Part shown: piece by piece, positions 7,980 through 17,274 of the stretch
Layout: each line of letters starts with the position of its first letter
Position numbering within the stretch: position 1 is the first letter of the stretch
Source of the DNA: Paenibacillus durus
Lineage (GTDB): Bacteria > Bacillota > Bacilli > Paenibacillales > Paenibacillaceae
Length of the DNA stretch: 64,000 nucleotides
Reading direction: 5' to 3'
Assembly: GCF_000756615.1 (NCBI RefSeq)
Contig: NZ_CP009288.1
Span: forward strand, 1,116,001-1,180,000
The notes under the pieces: generated by a model
The model's input: only the letters and a program-made list of their open reading frames with translations
Databases searched by the model: none
Told to the model about the DNA's origin: nothing
Program-made: the position numbers and the translations under genes

Positions 7980-9000
7980 TGTCAGCGTTATTATTCCAGT
8001 ATTTAACGCGGAGCCTTATCTTGCCGAGTGCATCCGGTCCCTTCAAGCCCAGACACTTACGGAGTGTGAGTTCATCTTTGTTAACGACGGCTCTGTGGAT
8101 GGCAGCCGGGCGATCATCGAAGCCGCGATGAGGGATGATTTGCGTATCCGGCTAATTAACCAGGAGAACCAGGGGGTAAGCATGGCGCGAAACCGGGGTC
8201 TGGCGATCGCCACGGGGGAATATGTCGGCTTCGTTGACGCTGATGATTACATCGAAAGCGATATGTACAGCACGCTGTACGGTCTGGCGGCGCTTGAGGG
8301 CTGCGATGCCGTGGTCTCCAATCTGGAGAGCGAGATTGACGGGCGGCCGGTCGTGACCCGCTATCCTTTTGACCAAGGAAGGCTGCTGGACAGAGAATTT
8401 ATCCAAACGGAAATCCTGCCCCATTTTTTGAAATGCGATGATCTCAATACGTCTGTCAACAAAATATACAAGCGGAGCGTCATTTTCGGGCATTCTATCA
8501 AGTTTCCGGAAAAGGTGGCCTTGGGCGAGGATGCGCTGTTCAATATTCACTTTTTTGCCCGGGCAGCTTCTATGAGATATATCGATTACACGGGTTATCA
8601 CTATAGAGAGGTGCAGGGGAGTGCCACCAGAAATATTCTGGAAAAAGATTACTTCGGCCAGGCCCTCCGGATTTATCATACGGAACCGCCGGGAATATAC
8701 AGAGAGATCCTGTCCGAGCCTCTCATTAAGCGTTTGAAAGCCATCCGCTTTATCAAGACGGCCATGGCCTGCATTTACATTTATTTGAAGCCTTCCAAGA
8801 CGGTTAAATTCAGTCAAAGGTATCGCTACATAAGCCAATTAATCAACAACCCTCACGTAAGGGAGGCGCTGCCCTTGTACTGCGAAGCGGAATTTGGACA
8901 GCTGGGCAGGTTCGAGAAGGCGACCATAATGATGATCCGCACCAGATTGACACTGGGCCTCGTAGGCATAGCCGCTTACAGCAGGCTGAGAAACGCCTAA
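7969..9000 (+). CDS. GT2-type glycosyltransferase
   Basis: 343 residues from a GTG at 7969 with AAGGAGG about 9 bases before it, overlapping the previous gene by 11 bases. GT-A fold: VSVIIPVFNAEPYLAECIRSL (4-24), FVNDGSVDGS, and FVDADDYIE with the catalytic-metal DXD. FPEKVALGEDALFN in the second half corresponds to the acceptor/ED motif. It is expected to be a cytoplasmic, membrane-associated inverting transferase. Sugar specificity is not readable. Its ending (RTRLTLGLVGIAAYSRLR) is a basic amphipathic tail typical of membrane-associated GT2 enzymes. Confidence 0.9.
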   Translation: MRYNVSVIIPVFNAEPYLAECIRSLQAQTLTECEFIFVNDGSVDGSRAIIEAAMRDDLRIRLINQENQGVSMARNRGLAIATGEYVGFVDADDYIESDMYSTLYGLAALEGCDAVVSNLESEIDGRPVVTRYPFDQGRLLDREFIQTEILPHFLKCDDLNTSVNKIYKRSVIFGHSIKFPEKVALGEDALFNIHFFARAASMRYIDYTGYHYREVQGSATRNILEKDYFGQALRIYHTEPPGIYREILSEPLIKRLKAIRFIKTAMACIYIYLKPSKTVKFSQRYRYISQLINNPHVREALPLYCEAEFGQLGRFEKATIMMIRTRLTLGLVGIAAYSRLRNA

Positions 9001-9018
9001 TATGGGGAGTGATGAGTC

Positions 9019-10176
9019 ATGAAAATTATGATGTTTGCGCATGGCGGCAGCTTAAATCGGGGATGCGAGGCGATTGTCCGCTCCTCCACGCAAATGATCA
9101 AGGAGAACATCAGCGGAGCAAGGGTATTCCTGGCATCCGAGCAGCCGGATACCGACCGGGCCATTCCGAGCCTGGACGGAATTTACGACGGGTCCAAGTC
9201 GGAGATCGCCAAGCCTTCGCTGAACTGGATTATGTCTGCGGTCCGGTTCAAGCTCCTTAAGGATGAGTCCTATGCCACCGGGATCATTGAACAGAACACG
9301 ATCAGCCGGATCAAGGACGTCGATGTGTGCTTGTCCATCGGGGGAGATAATTACTGCTACGGCGAGCAGCCGGGCTGGTATGAGATCGACCGCAGAGTCA
9401 AGCGGCAGGGCAAGAAGCTGGTGCTGTGGGGCTGCTCAATTGGAGAGGAAGATATGACGGACAGGAAGCTTGAGGATCTAAAGCTGTTCGATCTGATTCT
9501 GGCCCGCGAAAGCCTGACGTACAATATGCTGCGGGAACAGGGCCTCCGAAATGTAGAGCTGTGCGCCGATCCGGCCTTTACGATGGAGAAGGAGGAGCTT
9601 CCGCTTCCTGACGGCTGGCAGCCCGGGAATACGATAGGCGTTAACTTTAGCCCGCTCGTCAGCAGCCGCAACAAGCAGGCGGGCTCGGCGGTGCGCGAGC
9701 TGCTGTCGCATATTCTGAAGACGACGGACATGACGATTGCGCTGACCCCGCATGTGATGGTGGACGGCAACAACGACTATGAGCTATTACGGTTATTCCA
9801 TGAGGAATTTAAAGACACCGGCAGAGTCATCCTGCTTCCCGATCATCTCACGGCGGTTCAATATAAAGGTTATATTGCACGGATGAGATTCTTCATCGGG
9901 GCCCGAACCCATGCAACCATTGCGGCATATTCCAATTTTGTTCCGACCATGGTGCTTGGGTACAGCGTCAAGTCCAAGGGGATTGCGAAAGATCTGTTCG
10001 GCGAGGAGAAGCTGGTGCTCGGTATTAAGGAGATTTCCAGCGGCGGCAATTTGATTGCTAAATTTAGTGAAATGCTGGTAGAAGAAGAAGAGATCAAGGC
10101 GGCGCTAAGGCAATCCGTGCCCCGAATTCAGCAAATGTCCTATAAAGCGGTCGACTACTTGAAAGAGCTCGCCTAG
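9019..10176 (+). CDS. Polysaccharide pyruvyl transferase family protein
   Basis: 385 residues. Recognisable elements are MMFAHGGSLNRGCEAIVRSS (4-23), SIGGDNYCYG near residue 100, LWGCSIGE, and GARTHATIAAYSN in the C-terminal half. This is the PS_pyruv_trans family (CsaB/WcaK type), which uses phosphoenolpyruvate to form a ketal on a sugar of an extracellular polymer and so gives it negative charge. The ribosome site GGGGAGTGA lies before the ATG. It sits between GT genes with 18- and 8-base gaps, so the EPS made here is probably pyruvylated (inference). Confidence 0.87.
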   Translation: MKIMMFAHGGSLNRGCEAIVRSSTQMIKENISGARVFLASEQPDTDRAIPSLDGIYDGSKSEIAKPSLNWIMSAVRFKLLKDESYATGIIEQNTISRIKDVDVCLSIGGDNYCYGEQPGWYEIDRRVKRQGKKLVLWGCSIGEEDMTDRKLEDLKLFDLILARESLTYNMLREQGLRNVELCADPAFTMEKEELPLPDGWQPGNTIGVNFSPLVSSRNKQAGSAVRELLSHILKTTDMTIALTPHVMVDGNNDYELLRLFHEEFKDTGRVILLPDHLTAVQYKGYIARMRFFIGARTHATIAAYSNFVPTMVLGYSVKSKGIAKDLFGEEKLVLGIKEISSGGNLIAKFSEMLVEEEEIKAALRQSVPRIQQMSYKAVDYLKELA

Positions 10177-10184
10177 AGGTGAAC

Positions 10185-11378
10185 ATGAGAAAAAAACTCC
10201 TATTTGTTATACCGAGTCTGACTTCCGGCGGCGGCGAACGGAGTTTGATCAATTTGCTGAGCCAAATCGACTATAACGCGTATGAGGTTGACCTTTTCTT
10301 GTTGAATCACGAAGGACTGTTTATGGAGTTTATACCGCCGGAAGTGAATGTGCTGCCCGTCCCTAAGCAATACAGCCGCTTTGTCCTGCCCCTTCCCAAG
10401 GCTGTGCTGAAGCTGCTGTTGGCGGGGCATTTTACACTGGTGTATCACCGCCTCATGTTCAGCCTGAAAAGCCGGGGCGCTGGCAATGACTCCGTGAAAG
10501 AGCAGTACAGCTGGAAGCACCTGGCGCGCTTTTTCCAGATTCTCCCCCAGCAGTATGATACGGCGATCGGTTTCCTTGAGAAGACTTCGATCTATTTCTG
10601 TGTCGAGAAGGCCGTGGCCAAGAGCAAAATCGGCTGGATTCATATTGACTACGATAAGCTCGGGATGGACCCCGCCTTTGACGCACGCTATTTCGAGCAG
10701 CTGCAGCATTTGGTTACGGTATCGGAAGAATGCGCCAACATATTGGTCAAAAGATTCCCTGAGCAGGACCACAAGGTCAATGTGATTCATAATATTGTGT
10801 CCCCGGTGCTGATCAAACAGCTTGCCATGCAGAATCCGCCCGATGATTTCAGCGGCAATGAGGATGGGATTAACATTCTATCCATCGGCCGGCTGCACCC
10901 GCAAAAAGCCTTCGAGCTGGCCATAGAAGCCTGCAAAGAGCTGGTTGATAAAGGCTACAACGTCCGTTGGAGCATCATTGGCGATGGTGAGGAACGGCAA
11001 AAGCTGACCGCTATGATCCGCCATTACGGGCTTCAGGATCATTTCAGGCTGCTGGGGCTCCGCTCCAATCCGTATCCTTATATCCAGAGGGCCGATCTGT
11101 ACGCCCAAACCTCCCGGTTCGAGGGCAAATCCATCGCAATCGATGAGGCGAAAATATTAAAGAAACCGATCGTGGTCACCAACTTCAGCACCGCCAGAGA
11201 TCAAATCCGCCACGGCTTCGACGGGCTGATCGTGGACATGAATCCGTCCGCCATCGCGGCGGGAATCGAGCAGCTCATCGCGGACCGGGGCCTGCGAGCC
11301 CGGTTGTCGGATAATCTGGGGCAGCTTGAGCTTGGGACCGAGGATGAAATTTATAAGTTCTACAATTTACTCGCATAG
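10185..11378 (+). CDS. GT4-type glycosyltransferase (copy 2)
   Basis: 397 residues from ATG 10185; a GTG at 10179 is in frame but overlaps the AGAGG ribosome site. N-terminal KKLLFVIPSLTSGGGERSLI, middle IGWIHIDYDKLGMDP, then ILSIGRLHPQKAFELAIEAC and TSRFEGKSIAIDEAKILKKPI with the E-x7-E sugar-nucleotide site. Closely related to the following gene (11392) over the full length, with the DYDKLGM and HNIVSP segments shared, which points to tandem duplication. It probably adds a hexose-type residue to the EPS repeat. Confidence 0.9.
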   Translation: MRKKLLFVIPSLTSGGGERSLINLLSQIDYNAYEVDLFLLNHEGLFMEFIPPEVNVLPVPKQYSRFVLPLPKAVLKLLLAGHFTLVYHRLMFSLKSRGAGNDSVKEQYSWKHLARFFQILPQQYDTAIGFLEKTSIYFCVEKAVAKSKIGWIHIDYDKLGMDPAFDARYFEQLQHLVTVSEECANILVKRFPEQDHKVNVIHNIVSPVLIKQLAMQNPPDDFSGNEDGINILSIGRLHPQKAFELAIEACKELVDKGYNVRWSIIGDGEERQKLTAMIRHYGLQDHFRLLGLRSNPYPYIQRADLYAQTSRFEGKSIAIDEAKILKKPIVVTNFSTARDQIRHGFDGLIVDMNPSAIAAGIEQLIADRGLRARLSDNLGQLELGTEDEIYKFYNLLA

Positions 11379-11391
11379 AAGGGTGAGTGCT

Positions 11392-12585
11392 ATGAGCGGG
11401 AAAAAGAAGCTGCTGTTCGTCATGAATAGTCTCGTCTGCGGAGGCGCGGAGAAGTCGCTCATTTCATTGCTCCAATCCATCGATTATTCCCGCTGCGATG
11501 TGGATCTGCTGCTGTTCAAGCACGAGGGCCTCTTTATGAATAAGATCCCGGATCAAGTCCGCCTTCTGGATGCTCCTCCCAGGTACAAATATTTTGATAT
11601 GTCCATCAAAAAGGCGCTGAAGAACTGCCTCGCCGAAGGCAAGCCGGGTCTGGCTATAGCGCGGGTCAGAGCGGGATTTCTGTTCAAAAAGGAGAGCCAT
11701 CCGGCCAGACGGGAGCAGCTGCTGTGGAAATACAGCTCAAAGTCGCTTCCGCAGCTATCCGTGGAATACGATGCCGCCATCGGATATATGGAGAATTCGC
11801 CTATTCGCTATGTGGTGGATAAAGTGGTGAAGGCTCGTAAGAAGATCGGGTTCATTCATAATGACTACGATAAGCTCGGCATGAACCCGGAGCTGGATGA
11901 CAAGTATTTCAGCCAATTGGACTGCATTGCAACCGTATCCGAAGAATGCGTGCAAATTCTGAAAGACCGGTTTCCCGCCTATAAGGAGAAAATCGCGCTG
12001 ATGCATAATATCGTGTCTCCCTCCGCCATTACCGAGATGTCTTCCGATGAGAGCCCGATTCAGAAGCGGGAACAAACAACAATTGTCTCTGTCGGCAGGC
12101 TGAACTATCAAAAAGGCTTCAGCATGGCCGTAGAGGCCTGCGAGCTGCTTGTCCGGGAACGGTATGATATCCGTTGGTACATCGTTGGCGAGGGGGAGGA
12201 AAGAGGGAGCCTGGAGCGTCTGATCCGGGAGAAGGGGCTGCAGGATATTCTAATCCTTACGGGGCTTCGGGAGAATCCGTATCCTTACATCAAGCAGTGC
12301 GACATCTATGTGCAGACCTCCTTGTTCGAGGGCCGCTGCCTGACGATAACGGAAGCCAAGATCCTGCACAAGCCGATTGTCTCGACTGATTTTGAAGTCA
12401 TCTATGATCAATTGACGGATGGACATAATGGACTCATCGTGGGCAGGGACGCCCATTCCATATACTCCGGCGTCAAGAAGCTGATCGATAATGAAGGATT
12501 GAGGGAGCGGTTCATCGGCAATCTGGAGCATGAAGAGCTGGGAACAGAGGACGAAGTCCATAAATTGTACCAGTGGATAAGCTAG
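11392..12585 (+). CDS. GT4-type glycosyltransferase (copy 3)
   Basis: 397 residues, exactly the length of copy 2. Start ATG 11392 with AGAAGGGTG upstream; the longer frame from 11326 overlaps the previous gene and has no ribosome site. Motifs: KKLLFVMNSLVCGGAEKSLI, GFIHNDYDKLGMNPELD, TIVSVGRLNYQKGFSMAVEAC and TSLFEGRCLTITEAKILHKPI. It is a retaining GT-B enzyme that uses an activated sugar. Tandem copies 2 and 3 most likely make successive, similar linkages in the repeat unit. Confidence 0.9.
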   Translation: MSGKKKLLFVMNSLVCGGAEKSLISLLQSIDYSRCDVDLLLFKHEGLFMNKIPDQVRLLDAPPRYKYFDMSIKKALKNCLAEGKPGLAIARVRAGFLFKKESHPARREQLLWKYSSKSLPQLSVEYDAAIGYMENSPIRYVVDKVVKARKKIGFIHNDYDKLGMNPELDDKYFSQLDCIATVSEECVQILKDRFPAYKEKIALMHNIVSPSAITEMSSDESPIQKREQTTIVSVGRLNYQKGFSMAVEACELLVRERYDIRWYIVGEGEERGSLERLIREKGLQDILILTGLRENPYPYIKQCDIYVQTSLFEGRCLTITEAKILHKPIVSTDFEVIYDQLTDGHNGLIVGRDAHSIYSGVKKLIDNEGLRERFIGNLEHEELGTEDEVHKLYQWIS

Positions 12586-12593
12586 TTTAAGGG

Positions 12594-13778
12594 GTGGGAG
12601 CTATATTTGGTCTAACGTTTGGCCTCATAGTCATCGCAATCGTACTGATCATAGCGCTTATTGATGCAGCGCCTGTCTTTAGAGACTGGTTCGGAAGGAT
12701 ACACATCGGCAGATTTAGCGACCAGCGCGTCTGGGGGACAGCCGTTACGGAAACCGGTGTGAAATGGCTGACAAGAACGCCCAAAATTAAGCTTACCGAC
12801 AATACCCGGTTAATCGTGCTGGATATGCTGAGAGGCAACTATACGAGACCGGCCATTCAGCATTGGCAGGAGGCTTCCCTGCTGCTCGGCTTTCACAGCT
12901 ATTTAAGCAACAACACCGATCCGAAGGCGGAAGCGGCGGTAAACGCCCTGATCTTCTCCAAATTTAGCAGCGCCGGTCAATGGAATCACCCGCCGCAGCA
13001 GGTGGATGGCGCTATCCTGGCTTATGGGGTAATGAAGCATTCCGCAGGGCTGCCAGAGGTATATCAAGCTGCAATGGATCAAATGTGGGAGCTGATCCGG
13101 GATCATATCGGCGAAGATGGAACGGTGCAGTACCGCAAATCGATGAAAGATTATCGTTACGTGGATACGATCGGCTTTATTTGCCCCTTCCTGGTGGTGT
13201 ACGGATTGCGATACGGAAAGCCGGAATGTATCGAGCTGGCCGTGAGACAAATTCTGGAGTATGAGCGGTTTGGAATGCTGCAGGGAACGTCAATTCCGTG
13301 CCATGCGTACAGCACCGGGACGAAGTATCCGCTTGGCCTGTACGGCTGGGGAAGAGGGCTTGGATGGTACGCGATCGGCCTTATTGACGCTTGGCGGGAG
13401 CTTCCGGAAAGCCATAAATATAAGAAGCCGCTGGAGGAAGCCGTCGTAAGGTTTGCCCGCACCGCTCTTGCGGTACAGGGGGAGCAGGGACAGTGGAACT
13501 GGACGGTAACGAGACCGGAATCGAGAGCCGATTCCTCGGCGACCGCGATGCTGGCCTGGTTTATGCTGAACGCGGCACAGATCGAAGAAATATCACGGGA
13601 ATGTGCGGCCGCCGCGGATTCAGCGATTCTCTATTTAATGAAGGCAACGAGAAGGAACGGCGCCGTTGATTTTTCTCAGGGGGATACGAAGGACATCGGC
13701 GTTTACTCCGTCCTGTTCAATATTCTGCCGTTCACGCAGGGTTTTTGCATCCGATTGGCCAACTCGAAGGATCAATAG
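12594..13778 (+). CDS. Membrane-anchored GH88/GH105-like glycoside hydrolase
   Basis: 394 residues. One N-terminal membrane helix (about 3-24, rich in I/V/L) is followed by an (alpha/alpha)6-barrel-like region with YGWGRGLGWYAIGLIDAWREL around residue 250, matching the GRGNGWxxxgl motif of unsaturated glucuronyl/rhamnogalacturonyl hydrolases, and SRADSSATAMLAWFM later. The GTG at 12594 is very close to a TTTAAGG ribosome site; no better in-frame start is visible. Because it is anchored and encoded inside the EPS operon, it may trim or edit the polymer at the cell surface rather than degrade food polysaccharide (inference). Catalytic aspartates were not assigned. Confidence 0.7.
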   Translation: MGAIFGLTFGLIVIAIVLIIALIDAAPVFRDWFGRIHIGRFSDQRVWGTAVTETGVKWLTRTPKIKLTDNTRLIVLDMLRGNYTRPAIQHWQEASLLLGFHSYLSNNTDPKAEAAVNALIFSKFSSAGQWNHPPQQVDGAILAYGVMKHSAGLPEVYQAAMDQMWELIRDHIGEDGTVQYRKSMKDYRYVDTIGFICPFLVVYGLRYGKPECIELAVRQILEYERFGMLQGTSIPCHAYSTGTKYPLGLYGWGRGLGWYAIGLIDAWRELPESHKYKKPLEEAVVRFARTALAVQGEQGQWNWTVTRPESRADSSATAMLAWFMLNAAQIEEISRECAAAADSAILYLMKATRRNGAVDFSQGDTKDIGVYSVLFNILPFTQGFCIRLANSKDQ

Positions 13779-13792
13779 GCAGGGGATATTTC

Positions 13793-15343
13793 ATGAGAGT
13801 AAAGAACTCCATCATTAATATAACGGCTGGCATCGGCAATCAATTGGTGATCACCCTGCTGAGCTTTGTCTCCAGAACCGTCTTCATTAACCGGCTCGGC
13901 ATCGAGTATTTGGGCGTAAACGGCTTGTTCACGAACATTCTCTCGATGCTGACGCTCGCCGAGGCTGGCATCGGGACGAGTATTATGTACAGCCTGTACA
14001 AGCCGGTGGCGGAGAATGATTATGAGAAGATCGGCCGGTTAATGCGGCTGTACCGCAGAGCCTATCTTGTCATCGCGCTTGTAGTGACATTGCTCGGACT
14101 GTCTGTGATGCCTTTTCTGAACGTAATCGTCAAGGATCATAGCGTGGAGCATTTGCATTTGATCTACCTGATCTTTCTGCTCAATACGGTAACGCCCTAT
14201 CTTTTCTCCTATAAAAATTCATTCCTGAGCGTCAATCAGAAGAACTACATCGTAACTGTGGCCTTCTCGGCGACTTCCATTATCTCCACCTCTCTAAAGA
14301 TCGGCATCCTGTATTATACGTCGAACTATATCCTTTTTCTTATTGTGGACAGCGTGCTTACGATAACGACCTCCATCCTGTTAACGGTCGTCGCGAACCG
14401 GAAATATCCTTATTTGAAGCAAAAAGTGATAGGCAGGCTCGATGCCGGAACCCGAAACGGAATAGTCAAAAATGTAAAGGCAATTATTGTCCAGAATATC
14501 GGCAGCTATCTAGTGCTCGAAACGGAAAGCATACTCATCTCCACCTTTGTCAGCCTCAAGGCCGTCGGCTTGTATTCTAACTATAAAATGCTGATCGATA
14601 TCGCCAGAACGTTCATCAATCAGGTGTTCATTAATCTGTATCACAGCGTCGGCAATCTTGTGTCGAGCGAAAGTACGGAGAAAGTGTACAGTGTATATAA
14701 AGTCATGCTGCTGCTCAGCTTTTGGCTGTACTCCATGCTAGCGATACTGCTATACGTCGTGCTCGCGCCGTTCATCACGCTGTGGATCGGAGAGAAGTTT
14801 CTGATGAGCAGCGGAGTTCTTGCCATTCTGCTGCTTCTGTTCTTCGAGCGCGGAATGCGCAATCCGATCACGACCGTGAAGACGACTGCCGGTATTTTTC
14901 AAGCAGACCGGTTTGTTCCGCTGGCTCAGGCGGCGATCGGCTTAGGTATTTCCATTCTGTTAGTGCGGCAGATCGGGATTGCGGGAGTCTTCATCGGCTC
15001 AATGATCGGCGCCTTAGCCATGCCTTTTTGGACAACACCCTATTTAGTGTATAAAAAGGTATTCCATCGACCCATATCGGAGCACTACCGACTTTATGCA
15101 TACTTCACTATAATAGGGGTAGGCGCTTTTTTGGCGGCATATTCAGCGAGCGGTTTAGTCCATGCGAACAGCTTTCCGCTTCTCATTATTAAGGGCGTGA
15201 TCGCGTTCATCATTGTCAATCTCATCTATGTACTGCTCTTTCACCGCAGAGACGAATTCGCCTACCTGCAAGGAATCGCCAAGACACTGCTTGGAAAGGT
15301 AACTGTAAGGTTCGGCCCATTAAAAAAGACGGAGGTTGATTAG
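13793..15343 (+). CDS. Wzx-type polysaccharide flippase (MOP superfamily)
   Basis: 516 residues from ATG 13793 with AGGCAGGGG upstream; the earlier in-frame start overlaps the preceding gene. The protein is hydrophobic with about 14 predicted spans. The N-terminus (VKNSIINITAGIGNQLVITL, then SRTVFINRLGIEYLGVNGLF) is typical of MOP polysaccharide exporters of Gram-positive EPS clusters. It should flip the undecaprenyl-linked repeat unit to the outer leaflet, where the EpsG-like polymerase (429) joins the units. One to fourteen bases separate it from its neighbours in the operon. Confidence 0.9.
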   Translation: MRVKNSIINITAGIGNQLVITLLSFVSRTVFINRLGIEYLGVNGLFTNILSMLTLAEAGIGTSIMYSLYKPVAENDYEKIGRLMRLYRRAYLVIALVVTLLGLSVMPFLNVIVKDHSVEHLHLIYLIFLLNTVTPYLFSYKNSFLSVNQKNYIVTVAFSATSIISTSLKIGILYYTSNYILFLIVDSVLTITTSILLTVVANRKYPYLKQKVIGRLDAGTRNGIVKNVKAIIVQNIGSYLVLETESILISTFVSLKAVGLYSNYKMLIDIARTFINQVFINLYHSVGNLVSSESTEKVYSVYKVMLLLSFWLYSMLAILLYVVLAPFITLWIGEKFLMSSGVLAILLLLFFERGMRNPITTVKTTAGIFQADRFVPLAQAAIGLGISILLVRQIGIAGVFIGSMIGALAMPFWTTPYLVYKKVFHRPISEHYRLYAYFTIIGVGAFLAAYSASGLVHANSFPLLIIKGVIAFIIVNLIYVLLFHRRDEFAYLQGIAKTLLGKVTVRFGPLKKTEVD

Positions 15344-15344
15344 G

Positions 15345-16382
15345 ATGGCTATTCTCATCACCGGGGGCGCCGGTTACATTGGCAGCCATACCGCGGTGGA
15401 ACTGCTGGAAGCGGGATATGAAGTTGTTATTGTCGATAATTTTGCCAACAGCCATCCCGAGGCGATCAAGCGGATCGGCGAAATTACGGGCAAGCCCTTC
15501 GCCTTCTATGAACTGGATCTGCTCGACAGGGAGGCGCTGGACGATGTGTTCGCAAGACATGCTGTTGAAGCCGCCATTCATTTTGCGGGGCTTAAGGCTG
15601 TGGGCGAGTCGGTGGAAATTCCGCTGAAATATTACCACACCAACATTATGAGCACCTTGAGCTTATGCGAGACTATGCAGAAGCATGGGGTGTTCCGCAT
15701 CGTGTTTAGCTCTTCGGCGACCGTATACGGCGCTCCGGAGTCCGTGCCGATTACGGAAGATTTTCCAATTGGCGCCACCAATCCGTACGGACGAACCAAG
15801 GAAATGATCGAACATATTTTACGTGATATCGCCGTATCTGATTCCCGCTGGGGCATTTCCATCCTGCGCTACTTTAACCCGATTGGGGCGCATAAGAGCG
15901 GGCGGATCGGCGAAGACCCGAACGGCATTCCGAACAATCTGCTGCCCTATATCTCCCAGGTAGCTGTCGGCAAGCTGGCCAAGCTCAGCGTGTTCGGAGA
16001 TGACTATCCGACGGTCGACGGAACAGGCGTAAGAGATTATATTCATGTGGTGGATCTGGCGCAGGGCCATCTGAAGGCGCTGGAGCGGATAATTAGCCGT
16101 ACAGGCGTGGACGTGTACAATCTCGGGACGGGCCGGGGGCTGAGTGTGCTGGAGATCGTGAAGGCATTCGAGAAGGTGTCGGGTCAAGCGATTCCTTACC
16201 AGATAGCGGAACGAAGAGCGGGCGATATCGCCGTTTGCTACGCAGATACGTTCAAGGCGAATGAAGAACTGGGCTGGCAGGCTGCCCGGGGAATCGAAGA
16301 GATGTGCGAGGATACGTGGCGTTGGCAGTCCGCTAATCCCAGAGGCTATGCAAAGAGTGAAGAACTGGAACCATTGAAGTGA
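15345..16382 (+). CDS. galE: UDP-glucose 4-epimerase
   Basis: 345 residues from ATG 15345 with GGAGG upstream. Extended SDR fold: TGGAGYIGSH (6-15) binds NAD, with the catalytic S122-S124 region in FSSSATVYG and Y148-x3-K152 in NPYGRTK. RYFNPIGAHKSGRIGEDP is the GalE substrate-binding stretch. It interconverts UDP-glucose and UDP-galactose (possibly the GlcNAc/GalNAc forms) and would supply donors to the glycosyltransferases of this operon, of which it is the last gene. A terminator follows at 16390-16429, and the next gene is convergent. Confidence 0.95.
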   Translation: MAILITGGAGYIGSHTAVELLEAGYEVVIVDNFANSHPEAIKRIGEITGKPFAFYELDLLDREALDDVFARHAVEAAIHFAGLKAVGESVEIPLKYYHTNIMSTLSLCETMQKHGVFRIVFSSSATVYGAPESVPITEDFPIGATNPYGRTKEMIEHILRDIAVSDSRWGISILRYFNPIGAHKSGRIGEDPNGIPNNLLPYISQVAVGKLAKLSVFGDDYPTVDGTGVRDYIHVVDLAQGHLKALERIISRTGVDVYNLGTGRGLSVLEIVKAFEKVSGQAIPYQIAERRAGDIAVCYADTFKANEELGWQAARGIEEMCEDTWRWQSANPRGYAKSEELEPLK

Positions 16383-16389
16383 TCGATAG

Positions 16390-16429
16390 AGCCGTCTCGG
16401 AGGCAAAATTGCTGAAGAGATGGCTTTTT
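16390..16429 (+). terminator. Terminator after galE
   Basis: AGCCGTCTC (16390-16398) pairs with GAGATGGCT (16417-16425) and is followed by a T run. Confidence 0.65.
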
Positions 16430-16440
16430 ATTGCAGCAGA

Positions 16441-16770
16441 CTAGCGCCGTTCCAGCTTCCACTTGCTGTATTCCAGGAAATCGCGAAACTCTCTCTTGCT
16501 GATACCGGAATTCATCGCTTCCTTGATGAGCTCGCTCCATTCCATATCGGCCGGTTCGGCGGTCTCCTTCTGTTTATCCGACTGCAGGAATTCTTCTACG
16601 GTTATGCCCAGCACCAAGCCTACTTTCTCCAGGAACTGAATGGAGGGATTCCGCTGAATCCCGCGCTCTATTGAACTCAAATAAGACTTGGCTACTCCCG
16701 CTCTTTCGGATAATTCAGTAAGTGAGTAATTTTTATTCTTGCGAAGCTGTTGTATCTTTTTGCCGATCAT
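16441..16770 (-). CDS. sinR: SinR-like XRE transcriptional regulator
   Basis: 109 residues, collinear with Bacillus subtilis SinR as I remember it. The N-terminal HTH (1-60) contains YSLTELSERAGVAKSYLSSIER and NPSIQFLEKVGLVLGI. The C-terminal part (about 75-106: EWSELIKEAMNSGISKREF...FLEYSKWK) matches the SinR tetramerisation/SinI-binding helices. SinR is the master repressor of biofilm matrix genes and binds GTTCTYT boxes. Such boxes stand in front of this operon (17659, 17734), suggesting autorepression, and a related one precedes EPS operon 2 (5401). It lies 48 bases downstream of the B2 gene, probably in the same transcript. No sinI is visible. Confidence 0.85.
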   Translation of the reverse strand: MIGKKIQQLRKNKNYSLTELSERAGVAKSYLSSIERGIQRNPSIQFLEKVGLVLGITVEEFLQSDKQKETAEPADMEWSELIKEAMNSGISKREFRDFLEYSKWKLERR

Positions 16771-16818
16771 GGCGGACCTCCATTACTTGAAACTGATACA
16801 TAACATATCGATTTCGAT

Positions 16819-17274
16819 TTATCTATTCGACGTTTTGGCAAACTTATCGACAACAGTAAATTGATGCATCTCTTCCGCGCCGGAAATATAATATGGGCCA
16901 CTGCGAAGCCAGGCATGAGCGATCAGATTGCCGCTATGGTCCTTGGTCGTTCCCAAATAAAGGGTGCTGCTAATGCCCCTTCTCTCCAGCATTTTCATAC
17001 CGGCTATGGCTCTTACCAGACATTTGCTGTCCCACGGCGTGTATTTGCTGATTGTATTAATGGAGATGGCAATATGTCTCATGGAGGGAGTATGGCTTGC
17101 ATCGAAGTTCTGATCCGTCTCCTGTCCTCTTTCACCAAGCGAAGGCGCTATTTTGGAGAACTTGTAGAAGAGGAGCGTGCGGGCCCAGCCTAGCAATAAA
17201 AAGGCTTCCAAATAGAACAAAAAAGTGGTCTTGTCCAGGGTGAGCAACAGCCGAAGCTTGCTTGCCATCTTCAT
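16819..17274 (-). CDS. Lasso-peptide biosynthesis B2-type protease (transglutaminase fold)
   Basis: 151 residues. The core W81-D-S-K-C85-LVRAIAGMKMLERRGI and the later AH120-AWL are the Cys and His of the lasso B2 (PF13471) leader peptidase; the third catalytic residue was not assigned. A hydrophobic N-terminal segment (about 17-37) may associate with the membrane. In lasso systems B2 removes the leader peptide from a precursor delivered by B1. Its ATG overlaps the stop of the B1 gene (ATGA), so the pair is translationally coupled. No lasso cyclase (asparagine-synthetase-like) or precursor gene is visible in the window, so its substrate is unknown. Confidence 0.82.
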   Translation of the reverse strand: MKMASKLRLLLTLDKTTFLFYLEAFLLLGWARTLLFYKFSKIAPSLGERGQETDQNFDASHTPSMRHIAISINTISKYTPWDSKCLVRAIAGMKMLERRGISSTLYLGTTKDHSGNLIAHAWLRSGPYYISGAEEMHQFTVVDKFAKTSNR

